Source: Sandaracinaceae bacterium
Lineage (GTDB): Bacteria > Myxococcota_A > Polyangia > Polyangiales > Sandaracinaceae
Direction: 5' to 3'
NCBI GenBank assembly: GCA_020633195.1
Contig: JACKEC010000015.1
Location: forward strand, 847,421-911,420
DNA length: 64,000 bases
Part shown: positions 44,188-55,296 of the stretch, piece by piece
How positions within the stretch are numbered: the stretch's first letter is position 1
Layout: each line of letters begins with the position of its first letter
Translations under genes and position numbers: made by a program
The notes under the pieces: model-generated
What the model was told of the DNA's origin: nothing
Database searches by the model: none
The model's input: the letters and a program-made list of their open reading frames with translations, nothing else

Positions 44188-47100
44188 ATGATCCGGTCGG
44201 CCCGCTATATTGACGACGTGCTGCGCTGGGTGGGTTGCTCGCTCCTCGCCTTCGGGCTCGTCGCGGTGGACGTCCGCGCGAGCGCGCAGGACGACTGGGG
44301 CCTGACGCGACCGCGCACGAGTGGAGCGACGCGCCCGGCTCGACCGGCGCGCCCGCGCACGGGACGGCCGCGGACCGGGCGCCCGACGCGACCTCGGCGG
44401 CCGCCGACGACCGCGCCGGCCGAGGGCGCCACGCCCCCCGAGGGGGGCGACCGCGACGAGGTCCTGATCCAGCGCTACCTCGGCGTGCTCGAGCGCGACC
44501 CCCAAGCGAGCTTCGCGTTCACGCGGCTGATCGAGCTCCACCGTCAGCGCGACGGGAACGTCGACGCGCTCGTGAGCACGCTGCGCGAACGGATCGCCGC
44601 CGACGACGCGGCGTACGCGCCCCGGATGATCCTGGGCCACGTGCTCGAGGCGCAAGGGCAGGTCGAGCTGGCGCGCGCCGAGTACCTGCGCGCGGCGGAG
44701 CTGCGCCCGCGAGAGGCGGCGCCCCCGATGGCGCTCGCCCGGATCGACCAACGCGCGTCCCGGCTCCCCGAGGCTCGCGCGCGCTACGACGAAGCGCTCG
44801 AGCGGACCCGAGAGCGCCTCGCGCGCGAGGAGCTCCTGCGCGAGGTGGCGGGCGTCGCGCTCGAGCAGCGCGACTTCGACGGAGCCCGCGCCTACTTCGA
44901 CGAGCTCGCCGGCGGGACCGGCGGGAGCATCTACCTCCGCACCGAATTCGGCCGAGCGCTCGCGGCGGCGCGCGAGTGGGAGCGCGCGGTGCAGGAGTAC
45001 GAGCGCGTGTTGCGCGCGCTGCGCGGTGACAACCGCGTCCTGCCCCCGGTGCTGCTCGAGCTCTCGCGCGCGCAGCTCGAGACCGGCGAGGTCGAGGCGT
45101 CGATCGAGACGCTCGATCGCGCGCTGCGCACCGCGGGCGGGCAGGCCGGCATCCGCGCCGAGATCTACGAGCAGATGCGCACCGCGTATCGCCGCACGGA
45201 CCGCCTGCCCGAGCTCGCGGAGCGCCTGCGTCGCGAGGCGGGCGGGGGCTACGAGGCGAGCTTCCTGCTCGGTCAGATCGAGGACGAGCTCGGCAACGAC
45301 GAGGCGGCGCTCACCGCCTATCGCCGCGCGATCCAGTCCCGCCCGCGCGACATCGACGCGCGCCGGAGCGTCATCCAGATCCTGATGCGCTCGGGCGAGC
45401 TCGAGGAGGTCGTCGCCGAGTACCGCGCGCTCATCCGCGCCGCGCCGCGCGAGCCCCGCTTCGTGATCGAGCTCGCCCAGCACCTGATGCAGACCGATCA
45501 GCGGGACGAGGCCCTGCGCCTGATCCGCGACACCGGCCGCCGCAACCCTCGCGACGCGTCGCTTCACGATCAGCTCGCGCAGCTCTACGCGCGCTGGGGT
45601 GAGGACGAGCTCGCGAACCGCGAGGTGGAGCTGCTCGCGCGGATCGACCCGCACGACCCGGCGCACCTCATCGCCCTCGGCTCGCAGCAGCTCGCGGCGG
45701 GCAACCGTGAGGCGGCGCTGGCCACGTGGCGGCGGGTGCTCGAGGTCGAGAGCGATCGCGCCGCGGGCCACGCCACGTTCGCGGGCATCCTCGCCGACCA
45801 CGATCTGCTGCCCGAGGCGGTCGAGGAGTACCGGCACGCGGTGGAGCTCGAGGGCGACGAGATCGCGTACGTGCGGGGGCTCGCGGTCGCGCTCGAGCGC
45901 AGCCACCTCGACGGGCCCGCCGAGGCGCAGTGGCACCGCGTGCTCGAGCTCGCCGGCGACGACCGCATCGCGCGGCGCGAGGCCCGCGAGCGCGTCGTCG
46001 CGATCTGGAGCCGCACCCGCCAGATCACGACCCGGATCCACGAGCTCGAGGGGCGCTTCGCGGCCGATCCGCCCGACGTCGAGGCGGGTCGGTTCCTCGC
46101 CGAGGCCTTCCGCCGTCGCGGTCCGCCCTTCCAGGTCGAGTCCGAGCGAGTGCTCTCGCGGATCGTGGAGGCGGAGCCGTCGGACGTGGAGAGCCTGCTC
46201 GCGCTCGAGCGGCTCCGGCGGCACCGCGGCGACCTCGCGGGCGCGATCGAGGTGCTCGCGCGCTTGCGCGACGCGGACCCCCGCCGCGCGTCGACGTACC
46301 TCTCGCAGATGGCCGAGCACGCGCTCGCGCTCTACCGGGACGACGAGGCGGTCCGGTACGCGGCCGAGGCCGTCGAGCGCAACCCGGACGACGCGTCGGC
46401 GCACCGCCGCCTCGCCGATCTCTATCGCCAGCGGCAGGACGGCGATCACGCGGTCCAGAGCTATCGGCGCGCGCTCGAGCTCAACGATCGCCTCTACCCG
46501 GTGTACTTCGAGCTCGCCGAGCTCCACCTCGCGCGCGGCGAGACCGAGGCCGCCGACCTGCTCTACCGGCAGGTCCTGCGCATCACGCCCGACGACGACC
46601 TCGTCGCGCGGGCGGCGCGCGCGTCCATCCAGCTGAACCTCGGCGCGGGGACGCTCGGCAGCCTCGAGCGCGATCTGTTGCCGCTCTCGCTCGGTCACCC
46701 CGAGCGGCCGATCTTCCGCCGGATGGCGGTCGAGCTCTACGACGCGTACGCGGCGCCGCTCGCGCGGCAAGCGCGTCGGGGCGGGCGGGGCGCCGCGGAG
46801 GCCGACGCGGAGCTCCGCCGGCTCGGCGCCCGCGCGATCAAGCCGCTCCTCGAGGCGCTCGCCGATCCGGACCCGTCGCAGCGTCACGTGGCGCTCGACA
46901 TCCTCGGGGACCTCGGCAACGCGAGCGCCGCGGCGCCGCTCCTCGCGGTCGCGGAGAACCGCCTCATCGATCTGCGCGAGCGGATGCAGGCGCTCCGCGC
47001 GGCCGGCGAGGTGGCTCAGCCCGCGCTCGTGCCGCGCTTCACGAGCCTCGCCGAGGGGCCCGACGCGCGGCTGCGGGCGATCGCGGCCTGGGGGCTGGCG

Positions 47101-48264
47101 CGCATCGGGGGCCGCGACGCGCGGCGCGCCAGCGAGCGGCTGCGCACCGCGACGGACCCCGCGGTGCGCGCGTATGCGTTCATGGGTCTCGCGCTCGACC
47201 CGTCGCGCGGCACCGCGGACGAGCTGGCTCGCGCGCTCGACACGGAGGGCCACGAGGACGTGATCTTCGCGCTCACCTGGGCGCTCGGCCGGGCGGGCTC
47301 GGAGGCGCACGCGGCGCGGCTCGTGGAGGTGCTGCGCTCCCGCGGCGGCGCCGCCGCGGTGGTGGCCGCGGGCGCGCTCGGATCGGTCGGCGGTCCCGAC
47401 GCGGTGGACGCGCTCGTCGAGGCGCTCTTCGACCCGGATCCCGTCCTGCGCGGCGCCGCCGCCGCGGCGCTGCGGCGGCTGCAGTCGACCGAGCCGGAGC
47501 CGCCGGACGGGCTGCCGCCGCCCGACGCGTTCGAGCGGGTGCGCGACTACGTCGCGCGGCTGTCGGGTCGCGGGGAGCCACCGCCGATCGACGACCTCGC
47601 GCCCCTCGCGGCTCCCCTCGAGGCGGCCGCCCGGGTGGCGCTGTCGGGGCCGGTGGAGGGCGTGCTCGCTGCCCTCTCGGTGCTCGACGGCGGCGGACAG
47701 CGGCTGGCGCTCGGGCCGCTGACGGCCGACCTCGACGCCTGGCCGGCCGACGCGCGCGACCGCGCCCGGACCGCGCTCGACGCGCTGGGCGAGGCCCTGA
47801 TGGACGAGCTCGTCGCGGCCGCGAGCCACGAGGACGCCGCGGTGCGGGTCGCCGCGCTGCGGATCCTGGTGCGGCACCCTCGCGCGGACGCGGACGCGGC
47901 GGTGGCGGCGGCGCTCTCGCAGCCGCCGGTGTCCGTGCAGCGCGCGGCGCTCGACGCGCTGCGCGACGGAGGTCACGTGCCGGGTGACGCGCTGAGCGAG
48001 CAGCTCGCGGACATGGTCCGCCGGCATCGCGACTGGTCGATGCGGACGCGGGCGGCGAGCGCGCTGGCGGCGACGCGCTCGGAGACCGCTCGGGCGGCGC
48101 TCCGCGAGGCGCTCGAGGACGACTCGTACGCCTTCGTTCGAGAGGCCGCCGCGGACGCGCTGGCCACGAATCGGGGGCCCTCGGACGTCGCCGCGCTCGA
48201 GCGCGCGCGCGATCACGACCCCGAGGCGCGGGTCCGCGACGCCGCGACGCGCGCGCTTCGTTGA
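44188..48264 (+). CDS. Giant TPR-HEAT repeat protein with signal peptide
   Basis: 1358 residues. The signal peptide (VLRWVGCSLLAFGLVAVDVRASAQ) and an Arg/Pro/Thr-rich segment (TGRPRTGRPTRPRRPP) precede a TPR superhelix (about 85-860) of some 18-20 units (ALARIDQRASRLPEARARYDEAL; LYRQRQDGDHAVQSYRRALE). From about 870 to the end come HEAT/PBS-lyase-like repeats (LIDLRERMQALRAAGEVAQP; AVRVAALRILVRHPRADAD). No enzyme motif is seen; a scaffold is the simplest reading. GTG 44218 is an alternative start that puts the signal at the N-terminus. It follows the lipoprotein gene by 19 bases. Confidence 0.8.
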   Translation: MIRSARYIDDVLRWVGCSLLAFGLVAVDVRASAQDDWGLTRPRTSGATRPARPARPRTGRPRTGRPTRPRRPPTTAPAEGATPPEGGDRDEVLIQRYLGVLERDPQASFAFTRLIELHRQRDGNVDALVSTLRERIAADDAAYAPRMILGHVLEAQGQVELARAEYLRAAELRPREAAPPMALARIDQRASRLPEARARYDEALERTRERLAREELLREVAGVALEQRDFDGARAYFDELAGGTGGSIYLRTEFGRALAAAREWERAVQEYERVLRALRGDNRVLPPVLLELSRAQLETGEVEASIETLDRALRTAGGQAGIRAEIYEQMRTAYRRTDRLPELAERLRREAGGGYEASFLLGQIEDELGNDEAALTAYRRAIQSRPRDIDARRSVIQILMRSGELEEVVAEYRALIRAAPREPRFVIELAQHLMQTDQRDEALRLIRDTGRRNPRDASLHDQLAQLYARWGEDELANREVELLARIDPHDPAHLIALGSQQLAAGNREAALATWRRVLEVESDRAAGHATFAGILADHDLLPEAVEEYRHAVELEGDEIAYVRGLAVALERSHLDGPAEAQWHRVLELAGDDRIARREARERVVAIWSRTRQITTRIHELEGRFAADPPDVEAGRFLAEAFRRRGPPFQVESERVLSRIVEAEPSDVESLLALERLRRHRGDLAGAIEVLARLRDADPRRASTYLSQMAEHALALYRDDEAVRYAAEAVERNPDDASAHRRLADLYRQRQDGDHAVQSYRRALELNDRLYPVYFELAELHLARGETEAADLLYRQVLRITPDDDLVARAARASIQLNLGAGTLGSLERDLLPLSLGHPERPIFRRMAVELYDAYAAPLARQARRGGRGAAEADAELRRLGARAIKPLLEALADPDPSQRHVALDILGDLGNASAAAPLLAVAENRLIDLRERMQALRAAGEVAQPALVPRFTSLAEGPDARLRAIAAWGLARIGGRDARRASERLRTATDPAVRAYAFMGLALDPSRGTADELARALDTEGHEDVIFALTWALGRAGSEAHAARLVEVLRSRGGAAAVVAAGALGSVGGPDAVDALVEALFDPDPVLRGAAAAALRRLQSTEPEPPDGLPPPDAFERVRDYVARLSGRGEPPPIDDLAPLAAPLEAAARVALSGPVEGVLAALSVLDGGGQRLALGPLTADLDAWPADARDRARTALDALGEALMDELVAAASHEDAAVRVAALRILVRHPRADADAAVAAALSQPPVSVQRAALDALRDGGHVPGDALSEQLADMVRRHRDWSMRTRAASALAATRSETARAALREALEDDSYAFVREAAADALATNRGPSDVAALERARDHDPEARVRDAATRALR

Positions 48265-48329
48265 CGTCGGGCCGCGAGATGGCTTAGAAATGCGCGAATC
48301 GCGTAGGGGCTTGGAAGAACAACGTCGTC

Positions 48330-49262
48330 ATGGAAGAGGACCTCGGGATCGCGTGTGGCAGCTGCAGCACGTTCAGCCCGATGGGCGCCAACTGGTGTCC
48401 GGCCTGCGGCCACGCCTTGGCCCTGTTCCCCACGACGGCCGAGCCCACCGCGGCGGCCAAGGAGGAGGATGAGATGGAGCAGTCCCGCTACTACGTCTGT
48501 AAGGAGTGCTCGACCCCCGTCCCGAGCAACCACAAGTTCTGTGGTGCGTGCGGCGCCACCGTCCCGAAGGACATGCTCGAGAAGAAGGTCGAGTTCTTCG
48601 GGAGCATGCAGGCGCCCGGGAAGGCGCGCCTGATCCTCATCAGCGGGACCGAAGGGGCCGACGGCCTCAGCTACCTCCTCCAGGGCACCGAGCACATCGT
48701 CGGCACGACCGACGCGCAGATCCCGTTCCCCAGCGATCCCTGGGTGAGCCCGCGCCACGCGAACTTCTTCTACAGAAACGACAAGCTGATCGTCAAAGAC
48801 GAGAAGAGCCTCAACGGCGTCTACATCCGCGTGAAGCAGCCGACCCCGATCCAGCCGGGGACGAAGTTCCTCTGCGGCAAGCAGGTGTTCCGGCTCGACG
48901 CGACGCCGAAGGACACGTCCGGGCCCGATCCCGACCAGACGTACTTCTACTCGTCGCCGAAGCGGCCCAGCCCCTTCCGCGTCGCGCAGATCCTCGAGGG
49001 CGGCTCCGACGGCATGGTCTACTGCGCCCGCGAGAACTCCGTGCAGATCGGCCGCGAGGACAGCGACATGAACTTCCCCGAGGACGTCTTCATGTCGGGC
49101 AGCCACGCGAAGATCGAGCTCGCCGCGAACGGCTCCTTCTCGCTCGTCGATCTCGGGTCGCGCAACGGCACGTACATGCGGATCGACGGGGAGCGCGAGC
49201 TCGCCCACGGCGACTACCTGTTCGTCGGCCACCAGCTCCTGCGGGTCGAGCAGACCGCCTGA
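48330..49262 (+). CDS. Zinc-ribbon double-FHA protein (first paralogue)
   Basis: 310 residues. Two zinc ribbons at the N-terminus (CGSCSTF...WCPACGH and CKECSTPVPSNHKFCGACGA) are followed by two FHA-like domains. FHA1 (about 100-200) has IVGTTDAQIPF, VSPRHANF and KSLNGVYIRV. FHA2 (about 225-305) has IGREDSDMNF, MSGSHAKI and GSRNGTYMRI. FHA1 has GT instead of GR and FHA2 lacks the Arg of SRxxH, so phosphopeptide binding may be altered. The ATG at 48330 is used. It is a paralogue of the protein at 51116. Confidence 0.9.
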   Translation: MEEDLGIACGSCSTFSPMGANWCPACGHALALFPTTAEPTAAAKEEDEMEQSRYYVCKECSTPVPSNHKFCGACGATVPKDMLEKKVEFFGSMQAPGKARLILISGTEGADGLSYLLQGTEHIVGTTDAQIPFPSDPWVSPRHANFFYRNDKLIVKDEKSLNGVYIRVKQPTPIQPGTKFLCGKQVFRLDATPKDTSGPDPDQTYFYSSPKRPSPFRVAQILEGGSDGMVYCARENSVQIGREDSDMNFPEDVFMSGSHAKIELAANGSFSLVDLGSRNGTYMRIDGERELAHGDYLFVGHQLLRVEQTA

Positions 49263-49279
49263 CGCCGCGCTCTCCGTCT

Positions 49280-49381
49280 CAAGGTCTGTCGAGAAATCGC
49301 CTTCGGCGATTTCTCTCCGGCGAGGGGCAAGCCCCTCGCGCTCCCCACTGAGATCCCTCGGTCGCTTCGCGCCCTCGGGAC

Positions 49382-49385
<4 letters not shown>
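49280..49385. repeat. Three-hairpin intergenic repeat, copy 2
   Basis: Matches the copy at 22522 over 77 bases (GAGAAATCGCCTTCGGCGAT and the GCGAGGGGCAAGCCCCTCGC stem), then the third hairpin CTGAG...CTCAG at 49348-49385 with a diverged loop. It lies between the convergent FHA and kinase genes and again contains the stop codon of the minus-strand gene (49382). Confidence 0.9.
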
Positions 49386-50956
<1,571 letters not shown>

Positions 50957-51115
50957 CGACCTGCCGCGACGGCGTCTCGCAAGGATAGAGGATGGGCCGG
51001 CCGCGGCAAACCGCGGTGACGATCCTCTCCCCGGGATTCCTTGACCTTTCTCGCCCGCCACGGCTATCGTCCCGCTCGGTTTGCGGTCCCTCTTACGGGG
51101 AGAAAGGGAGTCTCC

Positions 51116-52384
51116 GTGATCGTCTGCCCGCGGTGCAGCAAAGAGAATCAGGACCACTACAAGTTCTGTCTCGGGTGTGGTGCCGAGCTGCCCCGTGACG
51201 CGGAGCAGCCGAAGAGCTTCAGCGCTCCGACGCCTCCGAGCGGGACTCCTTCGCCGATGGGTCCGCCTCCGGCGGTCGCACCGCCACCAGCGGTCGCTGC
51301 GCCAGCGCCGCCGCCCGCGGCGCCGGGCCCGCCTCCGGCGATGGCCCCGCCCGGTCCGCCGCCCGCGGCCCCGAGCTTCGGTGGTCCGCCGCCCGCGGTG
51401 GCTCCGCCCGCGGTGGCTCCGCCCGCGGTGGCTCCGCCCGCTGCGCCTCCGGCCCCTGCCGCTCCCCCCGCGCCGGCTCCGCCGGTGATGGCTCCGCCCG
51501 CGGGACCGCCGATGGCGGCTCCTCCTCCCGGTCCTCCGCCCGGCCCGCCCGCGGCGCCTCCGGCTCCGATGCCTCCGCCCGCGGTGGGCGGCCCGCCTCC
51601 GGCGGCTGGAGGGGGCAAGATCAATTGCCCCAAGTGCAGCGCCCCCAACAACCCGGGCTTCAAGTTCTGCGGCACCTGCGGTCACCCGCTCGGAGACGCG
51701 ACGTCCGCGTCGGCTCCGGCGATGCCGGCGGCCGTCCCCGCGGCCGCGGGCGGCGGTGGTCAGGGCACGCTCGTCCTCATCCGCCCCGACGGCACCGAGG
51801 GTGACTCGATCTCGTTCCACCACGCCGGCGTGGTGGGTCGCGAGGCGACCCCGCAGTTCGCGAGCGACTCGTACCTGTCGCCGGGCCACGCGACCTTCCA
51901 CTTCGAAGGCGGCGGCCTCCGGGTGAAGGACGAGGGGAGCCTCAACGGCATCTACCTGCGCATCGATCGCGAGGATCCGAAGGAGCTCCGCGACGGGCAG
52001 ATCTTCCGCGTCGGCCAGGAGATCATCCGGTTCGAGCGGATCACCCCGAAGGCGCCCGGCCCCGACGGCGTCCAGCCGATGGGCAGCCCCGCCGACGGCC
52101 TCGTCGGCCGCATCTGCCTCGTGACCGGCCGCGCGACCACGGGCAACAGCTACGCCGTCCCGGCGGAGGGCCTCCACCTCGGCCGCGAGCGTGGCGACAT
52201 CCTCTTCCCCGACGACGGCTACGTCTCGGGCCTCCACGCCCGCATCCACGCCGAGGGCGACAAGGTCTTCCTCACCGACGTGGGCAGCTCGAACGGCACG
52301 TTCCTGCGCGTCCAAGGCTCGGGCATGATCGCCAGCGGCGGCATGCTCCTCCTCGGCCAGCAGCTCTTCCGCGTCGAGTACTGA
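51116..52384 (+). CDS. Zinc-ribbon double-FHA protein (second paralogue)
   Basis: 422 residues from GTG 51116, with AAGGGAG 5 bases upstream. A zinc ribbon (CPRCSKENQDHYKFCLGCGAE) is followed by a Pro/Ala-rich linker of about 130 residues containing PPAVAPPAV repeats, a second ribbon (CPKCSAPNNPGFKFCGTCGH), then FHA1 (VVGREATPQF, LSPGHATF, GSLNGIYLRI) and FHA2 (LGRERGDILF, VSGLHARI, GSSNGTFLRV). GR and NG are present in both; SRxxH Arg is replaced. FHA1 and FHA2 match those of the 48330 protein motif by motif, so they are paralogues. Confidence 0.9.
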   Translation: MIVCPRCSKENQDHYKFCLGCGAELPRDAEQPKSFSAPTPPSGTPSPMGPPPAVAPPPAVAAPAPPPAAPGPPPAMAPPGPPPAAPSFGGPPPAVAPPAVAPPAVAPPAAPPAPAAPPAPAPPVMAPPAGPPMAAPPPGPPPGPPAAPPAPMPPPAVGGPPPAAGGGKINCPKCSAPNNPGFKFCGTCGHPLGDATSASAPAMPAAVPAAAGGGGQGTLVLIRPDGTEGDSISFHHAGVVGREATPQFASDSYLSPGHATFHFEGGGLRVKDEGSLNGIYLRIDREDPKELRDGQIFRVGQEIIRFERITPKAPGPDGVQPMGSPADGLVGRICLVTGRATTGNSYAVPAEGLHLGRERGDILFPDDGYVSGLHARIHAEGDKVFLTDVGSSNGTFLRVQGSGMIASGGMLLLGQQLFRVEY

Positions 52385-52391
52385 GGTTCTA

Positions 52392-52491
52392 GAGGGGGCT
52401 TTTCAAGCCCCCTCCCCCACGCTCGCCGTCGATGCTCGCTGCCTCGCCGGGCAAGCCCGGCGAGCGCTGCGCTCGACGGCATCGCGTGGGG
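52392..52491. repeat. Intergenic hairpin plus long cruciform
   Basis: The first hairpin is GAGGGGGCTT-TTC-AAGCCCCCTC (52392-52414). It is followed by a 77-base dyad from CCCCACGC (52415) to GCGTGGGG (52491), with nested pairs CCGTCGA/TCGACGG and CTCGCCGGGC-AA-GCCCGGCGAG. It is between convergent genes and could terminate both. It has the same architecture as the three-hairpin repeat but a different sequence. Confidence 0.8.
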
Positions 52492-52670
52492 CCCCCACCC
52501 CGAGCACGCGCTTCGCGCGAACGGCGCGCGGAGCGCGCCGGTCGGTCGGCCGGCGGGATCGAGTCCTGCTCCGTGATCGACCGACCTCCGTCGTGATCCG
52601 AACGGGATCGACTCCAAGGTCGCGATCCCCACGCCGCGAGCGACGTCCCCAGCGTCTCCTCCCCAGTCTT

Positions 52671-52713
52671 TGCCCCCTTCGCGCCCTTCGCGCGAAATTC
52701 CTCTTCACGAAGC
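52671..52713 (-). repeat. Single GCGAAGG/CAAAG-family repeat segment
   Basis: Read on the minus strand, this gives GGAATTTCGCGCGAAGGGCG, then CGAAGGGGGCAAAGACTGGGG, the same core as the 86-bp tandem repeat at 26906. Together with the cruciform it accounts for much of the 354-base gap 52385-52738. The rest (52500-52670) is GC-rich with GCGCGCGGAGCGCGC-type pairs and no gene. Confidence 0.8.
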
Positions 52714-52738
52714 GCGCGCGCGCGATCGAAGGGGCGAA

Positions 52739-53641
52739 TCAGCCGGCGTCGCGGACGGTCTCGGGGGCTTCTTCTTCGCCGAGTCGATCGCGGAGGAACT
52801 TGTCGATGCGGAGCTGGATCGCGACGGGCTGCTCGATGGGGGCCGCGTGGCTGGCGCCGCGGAGCATGAAGAGCTCGGCCTCGGGGATCGCCTCGGTCAT
52901 GTGCTCGGCGAGGATCGCCGGGGTGAAGGTGTCTCGCTCGGCCGCGACGACGAGGGTCGGGACGGCGATGCGGGACAGGATGTCCTCCGCGGTGTGCTCC
53001 CCCGCGTGACGGAGCATCGCGAGGAAGACCTGGGGCTCCATCGAGGAGACGTGCTCCATGTAGGGGCGGAAGTCTTCTTCACGGATGCTGAGCGCGTCGA
53101 CCTCTTTGCTGAGGCGCGCGATGTGGAACGCGAGGCCCGCGGGGATGCGGCCCCAGAGGGCGCGCGCGAGGCCGCGGCGGCGCTCCACGGCGTCGATGAT
53201 CCCGGGCAGGACCTGCTTGAGCATGTCGCTGCCGTGGAAGGTCGCGGTGACCTTGCCGTAGCTGCCGCACAGGAGCACGAGAGCGCGGACGCGCTCGGGC
53301 GCGAGGCGGTACGCCTCGAGCGCCACCTGGGTGCCCATCGAGTGGCCGACGAGGACGGCGGAGTCGATGCCCTGCGCGTCCATCACGCTGAGGAGATCGC
53401 GCGCGTGGGCGGGCAGATCGATCCGGCCCGGATCCGCCGGCAGGCCGCTGCGGCCGTGCGCGCGGTAGTGCCAGTGGATGGTCGTGTGCGACTCCGCGAG
53501 GTGCGGCTGCAGGTACTTCCACGCGAACCCGTCGCAGCCGATGCCGTCGTTCAGCACGACCGCGGGGCCTTGCCCGCGGGCACCCCAGAACAGCCGCGTG
53601 CCATCGGACGCGGTCGCGAAGCCTTGGCGGGCGTAGTCCAT
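52739..53641 (-). CDS. Alpha/beta-hydrolase
   Basis: 300 residues. The nucleophile elbow is VLVGHSMGTQVAL (Ser in GHSMG). The oxyanion segment is VVLNDGIGCDGFAW. The acid and His come late (VVAAERDTFTP and GASHAAPIEQP). This is the pattern of esterases, lactonases or epoxide-type hydrolases; the substrate is unknown. The next minus-strand gene upstream (RHH protein) ends at 53642, directly adjoining the ATG at 53641, so the pair is an operon. Confidence 0.88.
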   Translation of the reverse strand: MDYARQGFATASDGTRLFWGARGQGPAVVLNDGIGCDGFAWKYLQPHLAESHTTIHWHYRAHGRSGLPADPGRIDLPAHARDLLSVMDAQGIDSAVLVGHSMGTQVALEAYRLAPERVRALVLLCGSYGKVTATFHGSDMLKQVLPGIIDAVERRRGLARALWGRIPAGLAFHIARLSKEVDALSIREEDFRPYMEHVSSMEPQVFLAMLRHAGEHTAEDILSRIAVPTLVVAAERDTFTPAILAEHMTEAIPEAELFMLRGASHAAPIEQPVAIQLRIDKFLRDRLGEEEAPETVRDAG

Positions 53642-53833
53642 TCAGGAAGAGCTGGCGTCGTCGCCGATGTCGTTGACCGAGGGGAGCTTCTTGATCTCCG
53701 AGAGCCCGATCTTGACGCAGCGCTGCACGATCCACGACAGCGACCGGTCCAGGCGCGCGGCCTCGTGCTGGATCTCTTCGAGCATCGCTTCCGGGAAGTA
53801 GAGGCTCTGCTTTCGCTTGTCGGTACCGGCCAT
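53642..53833 (-). CDS. Ribbon-helix-helix type small protein
   Basis: 63 residues. The N-terminal strand KRKQSLYFPEAMLEEIQHEA and the following helix RLDRSLSWIVQRCVKIGLSE fit the CopG/Arc ribbon-helix-helix fold (beta strand with KQSLYF contacting DNA). The acidic Ser-rich tail is short. It directly precedes the hydrolase gene and may regulate it or be an unrelated small regulator. Confidence 0.75.
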   Translation of the reverse strand: MAGTDKRKQSLYFPEAMLEEIQHEAARLDRSLSWIVQRCVKIGLSEIKKLPSVNDIGDDASSS

Positions 53834-53919
53834 CGATTTCGTCTCGCTCCGAGGATGTGGTTCCCGGTACTACAGGGGAGCCCAGTACCCTGTCAAACCG
53901 GCGAGGGTATGCTTCGGCC

Positions 53920-55293
53920 GTGACCCCTCGCACCCGACCCCTCCAGCTGCTCCTCGTCGTGGCGGCCGCCTTCGCCGGCTCGTTCCTGGCCACGCTGGTC
54001 CTCGAGGCGCCGAGCGCCGCGCACGCCACCGAAGGCAGCGCCTCGCCCTACGCCAACCTGGGCATCTTCGCGCGCGCGCTGAGCCACATCGAGGCCGTGC
54101 ACGTCGAGGAGCCCGATCAGGACCAGCTCATCTACGGAGCGATCCGAGGGATGGTCCAGACCCTCGATCCGCACAGCGCGTTCATGGATCCGGACGAGTA
54201 CCGGATCCTCACGTCCGACACGCAGGGGCGCTTCGGCGGGATCGGCGTCGAGATCGATGTGCGCGACGGCTGGCTGACGGTGCACGGCGTGATCGAGGGC
54301 GGCCCCGCGGACGCGGCGGGCCTGCAGCCCGGCGATCGCTTCCTGCGGATCGAGAACCGCATGGCGCGCGACATGCCGATCTCGGACGCGATCCAGGTGA
54401 TGCGCGGTGAGCCCGGGACGCGCGTGCGGGTGCAGATCCGTCGCGAGGGGCAAGACGAGGCGATCGCGCTCGAGCTGACGCGCGCGATCGTCGAGGTCGA
54501 GGCGGTCGAGGCGCGCATCCTGCCGGACCGCATCGTCCACCTGCGCCTCAAGGCGTTCCAGTCGAGCACGACCGACGAGGTCCGACAGGCGCTCGACGCC
54601 GCGGCCGAGCGCACCGCGTCGAGCGGCGGGGTCCGCGGGGTCCTGCTCGACATGCGACGCAACCCTGGCGGGCTCCTCAACGAGGCGGTCCGGGTGAGCG
54701 ACGAGTTCCTCTCGTCGGGCGTCATCGTCTCGACGCGCGGCCGCGGCGGTCAGGTGCTCAGCGAGGCGCACGCGCACTCCGCGGGGACGCGCCCCAACTG
54801 GCCGATCGTCGTGCTCGTCGACAACTACACCGCGAGCGCCGCCGAGATCGTCGCCGGCGCGCTCCAGGACCACGGCCGCGCGATCATCGTCGGCAGCAGG
54901 ACCTGGGGCAAAGGCAGCGTCCAGAACGTCATCGAGCTGCCCGACGGCTCCGCCCTCAAGCTCACGATCGCGCGCTACTACACGCCGAGCGGGCGCTCCA
55001 TCCAGGCGCAGGGCATCGCGCCCGACGTGGAGGTGGAGCAGCTCTCGGAGGAGACCTCGCGCGAGCTGATCCAGCGCGCGCTGGACCGCTTCAGCGAGGC
55101 GAGCCTCGAGGGTCACCTCGACGGGGAGCCAGAGCGCGGCGGGGCGGGCGAGGAGCTCACCCCGCGGACGGAGGTCCGCCGCGGGCCCGAGGACGGCGAG
55201 GACGAGGACGGACCGGCGTTCGCCGACGACTTCCAGGCGCGGATGGCCCACGAGGTCCTGAACGCGCTCATCCTGCAGCGCGCGCACCCCTGA
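53920..55293 (+). CDS. S41-family C-terminal processing protease
   Basis: 457 residues from GTG 53920, with an N-terminal signal anchor (LQLLLVVAAAFAGSFLATLV). The PDZ domain lies at about 85-165 (FGGIGVEIDVRDGWLTVHGV; LQPGDRFLRIENR), and the S41 catalytic domain has Ser306 (NYTASAAEIV) and Lys331 (GKGSVQ), with the DMRRNPGGLL loop. CtpA-type enzymes trim periplasmic proteins. The acidic C-terminal tail (GPEDGEDEDG) is unusual. An upstream in-frame ATG at 53857 lacks an RBS. Confidence 0.95.
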   Translation: MTPRTRPLQLLLVVAAAFAGSFLATLVLEAPSAAHATEGSASPYANLGIFARALSHIEAVHVEEPDQDQLIYGAIRGMVQTLDPHSAFMDPDEYRILTSDTQGRFGGIGVEIDVRDGWLTVHGVIEGGPADAAGLQPGDRFLRIENRMARDMPISDAIQVMRGEPGTRVRVQIRREGQDEAIALELTRAIVEVEAVEARILPDRIVHLRLKAFQSSTTDEVRQALDAAAERTASSGGVRGVLLDMRRNPGGLLNEAVRVSDEFLSSGVIVSTRGRGGQVLSEAHAHSAGTRPNWPIVVLVDNYTASAAEIVAGALQDHGRAIIVGSRTWGKGSVQNVIELPDGSALKLTIARYYTPSGRSIQAQGIAPDVEVEQLSEETSRELIQRALDRFSEASLEGHLDGEPERGGAGEELTPRTEVRRGPEDGEDEDGPAFADDFQARMAHEVLNALILQRAHP

Positions 55294-55296
55294 CGT

